A stretch of 11,225 nt of DNA from Oscillospiraceae bacterium. GTDB taxonomy: Bacteria > Bacillota > Clostridia > Oscillospirales > Ruminococcaceae. Positions 7,001 to 11,225 of this stretch are shown one piece after another; position 1 is the first letter of the stretch, and every line of letters starts with the position of its first letter. Under the pieces are notes generated by a model. The model saw only the letters and a list, made by a program, of their open reading frames with translations. It did not search any database and was not told the DNA's origin. Location of the stretch: contig JAFUWP010000464.1 in assembly GCA_017483405.1 (NCBI GenBank), forward strand, positions 1 through 11,225. Direction: 5' to 3'. A program made the position numbers and the translations under genes.

Positions 7001-8190
7001 TTCAGAATCGCCTGCACTTCGGGAAAGAGGGAAAGACTTCGTTTCAGGATGCCGTGACAATGAGCAATCGCCGTTCCGTAGTTGGTCATGGGGATGCCCT
7101 GTTCTGTCGCGGTACTCTGCCGGAACTGAACGGCTTTCGGGGGGAGCATACACGCACCGCAGTGGACGATAAGCGCATAATCCTGTAAATTTTTCGGGAA
7201 TTCCGTTCCGGAAGTCCATGAAAATTCCGGCTGACATCCGGCATGTTGTATAATCCATTTCGGGAGCTTGACCGTTCCGATGTCATTGCACTGCCGGTGA
7301 TGCGTACATCCTTCGGAAATCAGGACTTTATCACCGTCTTTAAGCGTATCGAGAGCCGATGCACCACGGACAACTAATTCCAAATCGCCCTTGTATCTGG
7401 CGAATAAGATAGAGAACGAAGTCAGCGGAATATCTTCCGGAACGATTTTGGAAACCTTTCCGAATGCCTGACTGTCAGTAATCACCATACGGGGGGAGAT
7501 GTTTTTCAGGACTTCGGATAATTCCTCTACCTGACAGCAGACCGGAACTGCTCCCACTTCCAGAGATGCCCTGATAATCTGCTGTTGAGGCAGAATCAAT
7601 CGGCCTTTCGGAGCGGATTCATCAATCGGAATCACCAGAATTATCATATCATTTTTCTGCATCAAATCCGAAATCAGGGGTTTTGCGTTTGTCTGCGGAC
7701 AGACCTGCTTTGCGATAAGTTCTTTCAGTTCGTGAATGTTTTCGCCTGTTTTGGCACTGATGCAGATTTCTGATGTCGATTTGATTTCCGGCTTGTTCAA
7801 ATCCGATTTGTTATAGGCGATAATATAAGGCAGTTTCCGTTTCTGGAATTCAGAAATCAGATTTTCATCAAGTTCGGATTTGCCCTGCACGGCATCAATC
7901 ACCAGAATGGCAATATCGGTTTTTTCGAGCACTTGCAGAGATTTCTCGACTCTGAGTTTTCCGAGTTCTCCGGAATCATCCAGACCGGCGGTATCGACAA
8001 TCATCACCGCACCGAGCGGAAGAAGTTCCATCGCCTTGTAAACGGGGTCAGTTGTCGTGCCCTTGACATCCGAAACTACGGATAGTTTCTGATTGGTTAC
8101 GGCATTGACGACACTGGATTTTCCGGCATTTCTTTTTCCGAAGAAAGCAATCTGAATTCTTTCTCCGGAGGGAGTAGCATTCAAACTCAT
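6997..8190 (-). CDS. hydF: [FeFe] hydrogenase H-cluster maturation GTPase HydF
   Basis: HydF is the cytoplasmic GTPase scaffold on which the radical-SAM enzymes HydE and HydG build the two-iron subcluster that is then passed to apo-HydA. The 397-aa length is normal. The N-terminal GTPase domain has a P-loop GKRNAGKS (18-25), the switch region around GTTTDPV (44-50), DTAG (66-69), NKSD (127-130) and SAK (145-147). The C-terminal cluster-binding domain shows C295-x-H297, a 45-residue gap, then H343-C344-x-x-C347, matching the HydF CxHx(44-53)HCxxC iron-sulfur motif. The gene is intact and leads an operon with crcB, overlapping it by 4 bp. hydE, hydG and the hydrogenase are not in the window. 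The ribosome binding site is weak (AAGAAG), while the promoter at 8233-8261 is good. It implies an H2-producing fermentative host. Confidence 0.97.
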   Translation of the reverse strand: MSLNATPSGERIQIAFFGKRNAGKSSVVNAVTNQKLSVVSDVKGTTTDPVYKAMELLPLGAVMIVDTAGLDDSGELGKLRVEKSLQVLEKTDIAILVIDAVQGKSELDENLISEFQKRKLPYIIAYNKSDLNKPEIKSTSEICISAKTGENIHELKELIAKQVCPQTNAKPLISDLMQKNDMIILVIPIDESAPKGRLILPQQQIIRASLEVGAVPVCCQVEELSEVLKNISPRMVITDSQAFGKVSKIVPEDIPLTSFSILFARYKGDLELVVRGASALDTLKDGDKVLISEGCTHHRQCNDIGTVKLPKWIIQHAGCQPEFSWTSGTEFPKNLQDYALIVHCGACMLPPKAVQFRQSTATEQGIPMTNYGTAIAHCHGILKRSLSLFPEVQAILK

Positions 8191-8232
8191 GATAATATCA
8201 CTTCTTTCATAGTATAAAATATTATTTTCTAA

Positions 8233-8261
8233 ATTATAACATATCTGTCACCGGATTGCAA
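8233..8261 (-). promoter_or_regulatory. hydF operon promoter
   Basis: On the minus strand a -35 TTGCAA (8256-8261) and a -10 TATAAT (8233-8238) are separated by exactly 17 nt, with an extended -10 TG. The 5' UTR would be about 36 nt. It should drive hydF, crcB, the unknown gene and the GH3 gene, since no other convincing promoter was seen between them. Confidence 0.85.
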
Positions 8262-8281
8262 TATTATTTTCCGAAAATTCA

Positions 8282-8310
8282 TTGACAAACCCCGATTTTT
8301 ATGCTATAAT
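8282..8310 (+). promoter_or_regulatory. ECF S-component gene promoter
   Basis: A perfect -35 TTGACA (8282-8287), a 17-nt spacer and a perfect -10 TATAAT (8305-8310) with extended -10 TG (8302-8303) make this the most consensus promoter in the window. Transcription would start near 8317, leaving a 64-nt UTR that is too short for a typical vitamin riboswitch aptamer plus expression platform. A small CCCTG/CGGGG hairpin lies at 8342-8356. Confidence 0.93.
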
Positions 8311-8380
8311 ATGCCTGTAAGTTGATTGGATTGTATTGTATCCCTGCTTGTCGGGGAATAATAACAAGGAGGAAACTGAC

Positions 8381-8998
8381 ATGAAAAAATTAAACACAAA
8401 ATCCATTGTAATGCTTGGTGTACTGACCGCGTTCGTGATTATCTTTTCTACAACGCCGATAGGCTCTATTCCGATAGGTCCTCTTGTCATCACCCTGAAC
8501 ATCATTCCGATTGCACTGGCATCCATTACATTAGGACCGACAGGAAGCGTTATCATCGGAGCAGTATTCGGAATATTCAGCTTTTTGCAGGCATCAGGGG
8601 TCATTCAGGGAACAGCCTTTGCACAGACATTGTTCAGCATCAGTCCAGTTCTGACATTGATTCAGTGCGTTGTGCCGAGAGTGCTTGACGGACTTTGTGC
8701 AGGATATATCTACAAAGCCGTTTCCAAGTTCAATAAGGAAACCGCGTGCTTTGTGACCGGATTTTTCTCTGCATTTCTGAATACCGTATTCTTTATGACA
8801 TCGCTGGTGACACTGTACGGCAAGACAGAATATTTGCAGAGCATGATTAACGGCAGAAATATTCTGATATTTATCGTTGCGTTTGTCGGCGTGAATGCCG
8901 TGACTGAAATGGTATCTTCGACCGTTATCGCAGGAGCAGTCGGAGTCGCACTCCAGAAAGCAAAGCTGGTGCAGACACCTACAGTACAGGCATCTTAA
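8381..8998 (+). CDS. ECF transporter S component (vitamin-binding membrane subunit, possibly PanT-like)
   Basis: S components bind a vitamin in the membrane and dock onto a shared energising module (EcfA, EcfA', EcfT), which is not in this window, as in group II ECF transporters. The 205-aa protein is very hydrophobic with about six helices. The segment PIGSIPIGPLVITLNIIPI (26-44), followed by ITLGPTG (49-55), resembles the PF12822-type S components often annotated as pantothenate (PanT-like) transporters. The ligand is uncertain. The frame is open from 8336, but AAGGAGG at 8366-8372, 8 nt before ATG 8381, sets the start. The gene is monocistronic, with a strong promoter and a terminator right after it. 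The basic N-terminus (MKKLNTK) fits a cytoplasmic start. Confidence 0.88.
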   Translation: MKKLNTKSIVMLGVLTAFVIIFSTTPIGSIPIGPLVITLNIIPIALASITLGPTGSVIIGAVFGIFSFLQASGVIQGTAFAQTLFSISPVLTLIQCVVPRVLDGLCAGYIYKAVSKFNKETACFVTGFFSAFLNTVFFMTSLVTLYGKTEYLQSMINGRNILIFIVAFVGVNAVTEMVSSTVIAGAVGVALQKAKLVQTPTVQAS

Positions 8999-9014
8999 AC
9001 AATCTGATAAAATA

Positions 9015-9407
9015 TCACAGCTCTGAAGCGGAAACTTCAGAGCTGTTTTTATTTTTTCTTCTGCCGTTTTGCTTTTCTTTTTCCATGTATATTTTCATTA
9101 AGCATTGCTGTACTGTATTCCATGAATGATTTTCCATAAGATTCCGGAACATGACAAGAACATGATACAAGTCTGTATTATCACTTTCAATTGATAAAGG
9201 TTTTCGGATATTTGTCAATCCTGCAAAATAATCCAGAGATACACCATAATATTTTGCAAGAATAATCGCTTTGGCAAGGGGAATATCCACTTCGCCACGT
9301 TCATATTTGCCATAATGATTCATAGAAACATGTATTAATTCTGAAACCTGTTTTTGAGTTAGTCCTTTTTCATCTTTCAATTCTTTTAATTTCTGATAAA
9401 TTGCCAT
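9015..9407 (-). CDS. XRE/Cro-CI family transcriptional regulator
   Basis: The 130-aa protein has an N-terminal helix-turn-helix of the XRE family (about 4-62): LKELKDEKGLTQKQVSELI, then MNHYGKYERG and a last helix with LAKAIILAKYYGVSLDYFAG. The C-terminal half (65-130) has no recognised domain. It contains a helical segment (about 78-112) and a basic, low-complexity tail (KEKQNGRRKNKN, 110-121). The upstream GTG at 9413 is in frame, but AAGGAG (about 9417-9422) lies only 3 nt from it and 9 nt from the ATG at 9407, so the ATG is preferred. Its last codons are the reverse strand of the terminator hairpin for the convergent transporter gene. It may regulate itself or a neighbour, and the target is unknown. 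It has no toxin or prophage partner nearby. Confidence 0.9.
   Translation of the reverse strand: MAIYQKLKELKDEKGLTQKQVSELIHVSMNHYGKYERGEVDIPLAKAIILAKYYGVSLDYFAGLTNIRKPLSIESDNTDLYHVLVMFRNLMENHSWNTVQQCLMKIYMEKEKQNGRRKNKNSSEVSASEL
9018..9057 (+). terminator. Terminator of the ECF S-component gene
   Basis: CAGCTCTGAAG (9018-9028) pairs perfectly with CTTCAGAGCTG (9035-9045) around CGGAAA. T5 and, after one A, T6 follow (9046-9057). It starts 20 nt after the transporter stop. The whole hairpin lies within the 3' coding end of the opposite XRE gene. Confidence 0.95.
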
Positions 9408-9437
9408 TAGCACTCACTCCTTAAAGCTTATAGTTAT

Positions 9438-9443
9438 ATTATA
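9438..9443 (-). promoter_or_regulatory. Likely -10 box of the XRE gene
   Basis: A perfect TATAAT on the minus strand lies 30 nt upstream of the ATG at 9407. No good -35 hexamer is found 16-18 nt further upstream, so the promoter may be weak or activator-dependent. CACC (9444-9447) and GGTG (9462-9465) flank the interval as 4-bp inverted arms, too short to call an operator. Confidence 0.45.
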
Positions 9444-9520
9444 CACCCTAAAAGATAAATGTGGTGAAAATACAATCTTTAAATGGTTCAGTTTTAAGGA
9501 TAAATCAAATAGAATGGAGT

Positions 9521-9558
9521 GAAAAACTCCGGAACTTTTTCAAGTTCCGGAGCTGTTT
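9521..9558 (-). terminator. Terminator of the ATP synthase operon
   Basis: CTCCGGAACTT (9527-9537) pairs perfectly with AAGTTCCGGAG (9542-9552) around a 4-nt loop. On the minus strand five T residues follow (complement of 9522-9526), just after the atpC stop at 9560. A T-run on the plus side (9555-9560) makes it symmetric, though no plus-strand gene reads into it. Confidence 0.93.
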
Positions 9559-9559
9559 T

Positions 9560-10006
9560 TTATTGCTTTTTCTTCTTTAAAGGCGGAGTCGCCTGACCTG
9601 TTCCGTGACCGGAAACGCGCAGACGGTTGAGTGCTCTCTGTAGTTTGAGGTTAGCACGCTCCAGACGGTCAGGTTCATTCTGAGCGGCTTCGATTTTCGC
9701 CATAGCATCCTGACGGGAGCGTTCCGCCCAGTCAGGGTCGATTTCCTCTGCCCATTCAGCGGCAGTGACCATGACTGTTGTCTTATCATCGGAGACTTTC
9801 AGAACACCGCCGGATTCGGCAGCGATTCTGGTTTCGCCGTTCGGAAGCTTAACCGTCAGAACACCTGTTTGCAGAATCGCCGCATAGCGGATATGTCCGG
9901 CTAAGATACCGACATCGCCCTCAGTGGTTCTTGCCGTCAACTGAACAACCTCATCATCGAACAGGATTTTATCAGGCGTGAGAATCATTAAACGGTAAGT
10001 ATTCAT
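9560..10006 (-). CDS. atpC: F1Fo ATP synthase epsilon subunit
   Basis: The epsilon subunit is part of the central stalk of F1. It couples rotor to catalytic head and can inhibit ATP hydrolysis through its C-terminal helices. At 148 aa it is slightly longer than the usual 130-140. The N-terminal beta-sandwich (about 1-85) shows ILTPDKILFDDEVVQLTART (9-28) and the conserved EGDVGILAGH (29-38). The C-terminal helical hairpin (about 86-135) is rich in Glu, Arg and Ala. A short tail, TPPLKKKKQ, is basic and probably accounts for the extra length. It lies 9 nt downstream of atpD with its Shine-Dalgarno (AAGGTGAT) overlapping the atpD stop, the classical bacterial atpD-atpC order. It is the last gene of the operon. 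Confidence 0.97.
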   Translation of the reverse strand: MNTYRLMILTPDKILFDDEVVQLTARTTEGDVGILAGHIRYAAILQTGVLTVKLPNGETRIAAESGGVLKVSDDKTTVMVTAAEWAEEIDPDWAERSRQDAMAKIEAAQNEPDRLERANLKLQRALNRLRVSGHGTGQATPPLKKKKQ

Positions 10007-10015
10007 GATATCACC

Positions 10016-11225
<1,210 letters not shown>

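Noticed and set aside
7001..7258. N-terminal extension of 86 residues on the Fluc frame
   Set aside because: It overlaps hydF in another phase, has no Fluc similarity, and the ATG at 7000 forms the usual ATGA coupling with the hydF stop.
8191..8232. Possible fluoride riboswitch controlling the hydF-crcB operon
   Set aside because: The 5' UTR is about 36 nt, AT-rich, and lacks the conserved crcB-motif core.
8336..8380. Upstream ATG extending the ECF S component by 15 residues
   Set aside because: The extension is hydrophilic, covers the Shine-Dalgarno itself, and lies in the predicted 5' UTR; the ATG at 8381 is 8 nt from AAGGAGG.
8317..8380. Possible vitamin riboswitch before the ECF gene
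   Set aside because: The leader is only about 64 nt and shows just a 5-bp hairpin; no known riboswitch core is visible.

Overview
The window looks like chromosomal DNA of a strictly anaerobic, fermentative Bacillota, most likely a Ruminococcus-like member of the Oscillospiraceae. Support comes from a bacterial-type pyruvate phosphate dikinase, the [FeFe]-hydrogenase maturase HydF, an ECF vitamin transporter S component, an intracellular family 3 glycoside hydrolase, AT-rich spacers with consensus sigma-A type promoters, and strong GGAGG ribosome binding sites. The genus is an inference from gene content and style, not from a marker gene.

Layout. Positions 1-233 hold one end of a CRISPR array (three complete 33-nt repeats, one cut by the window edge, three spacers of 35-37 nt). 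An AT-rich leader follows, with a good promoter at 315-343 that points left into the array. No cas gene is visible. ppdK (637-3270, +) follows with its own promoter, and a bidirectional terminator (about 3405-3441) separates it from a convergent operon. That operon reads leftward from 8190: hydF, fluC/crcB, a 129-aa protein of unknown function, and a large GH3 glycosidase ending at 3441. The junctions are very tight: a 4-bp ATGA overlap, a stop codon that overlaps the next Shine-Dalgarno, and a 16-bp overlap. The four genes are therefore probably co-transcribed and translationally coupled. From a divergent pair of promoters (8233-8261 and 8282-8310) an ECF S-component gene (8381-8998) runs rightward. 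It meets a small XRE-family regulator (9015-9407, -) head-on, with the terminator hairpin lying inside the regulator's last codons. The right end holds the 3' end of the F-ATPase operon (atpD partial, atpC), transcribed leftward and closed by an 11-bp terminator hairpin at 9527-9552.

Most of the window is central energy metabolism and housekeeping: PPi-linked pyruvate/PEP interconversion, hydrogenase cofactor assembly, fluoride efflux, ATP synthesis, vitamin uptake and oligosaccharide hydrolysis. The parts that merit a second look are the CRISPR array end (orientation, odd double-palindrome repeat, no cas genes in view), the uncharacterised protein coupled to the GH3 gene, the non-catalytic insert inside that GH3, and the unexplained hydF-fluC-GH3 operon. 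I found no strong evidence for a wholly new multi-gene system.
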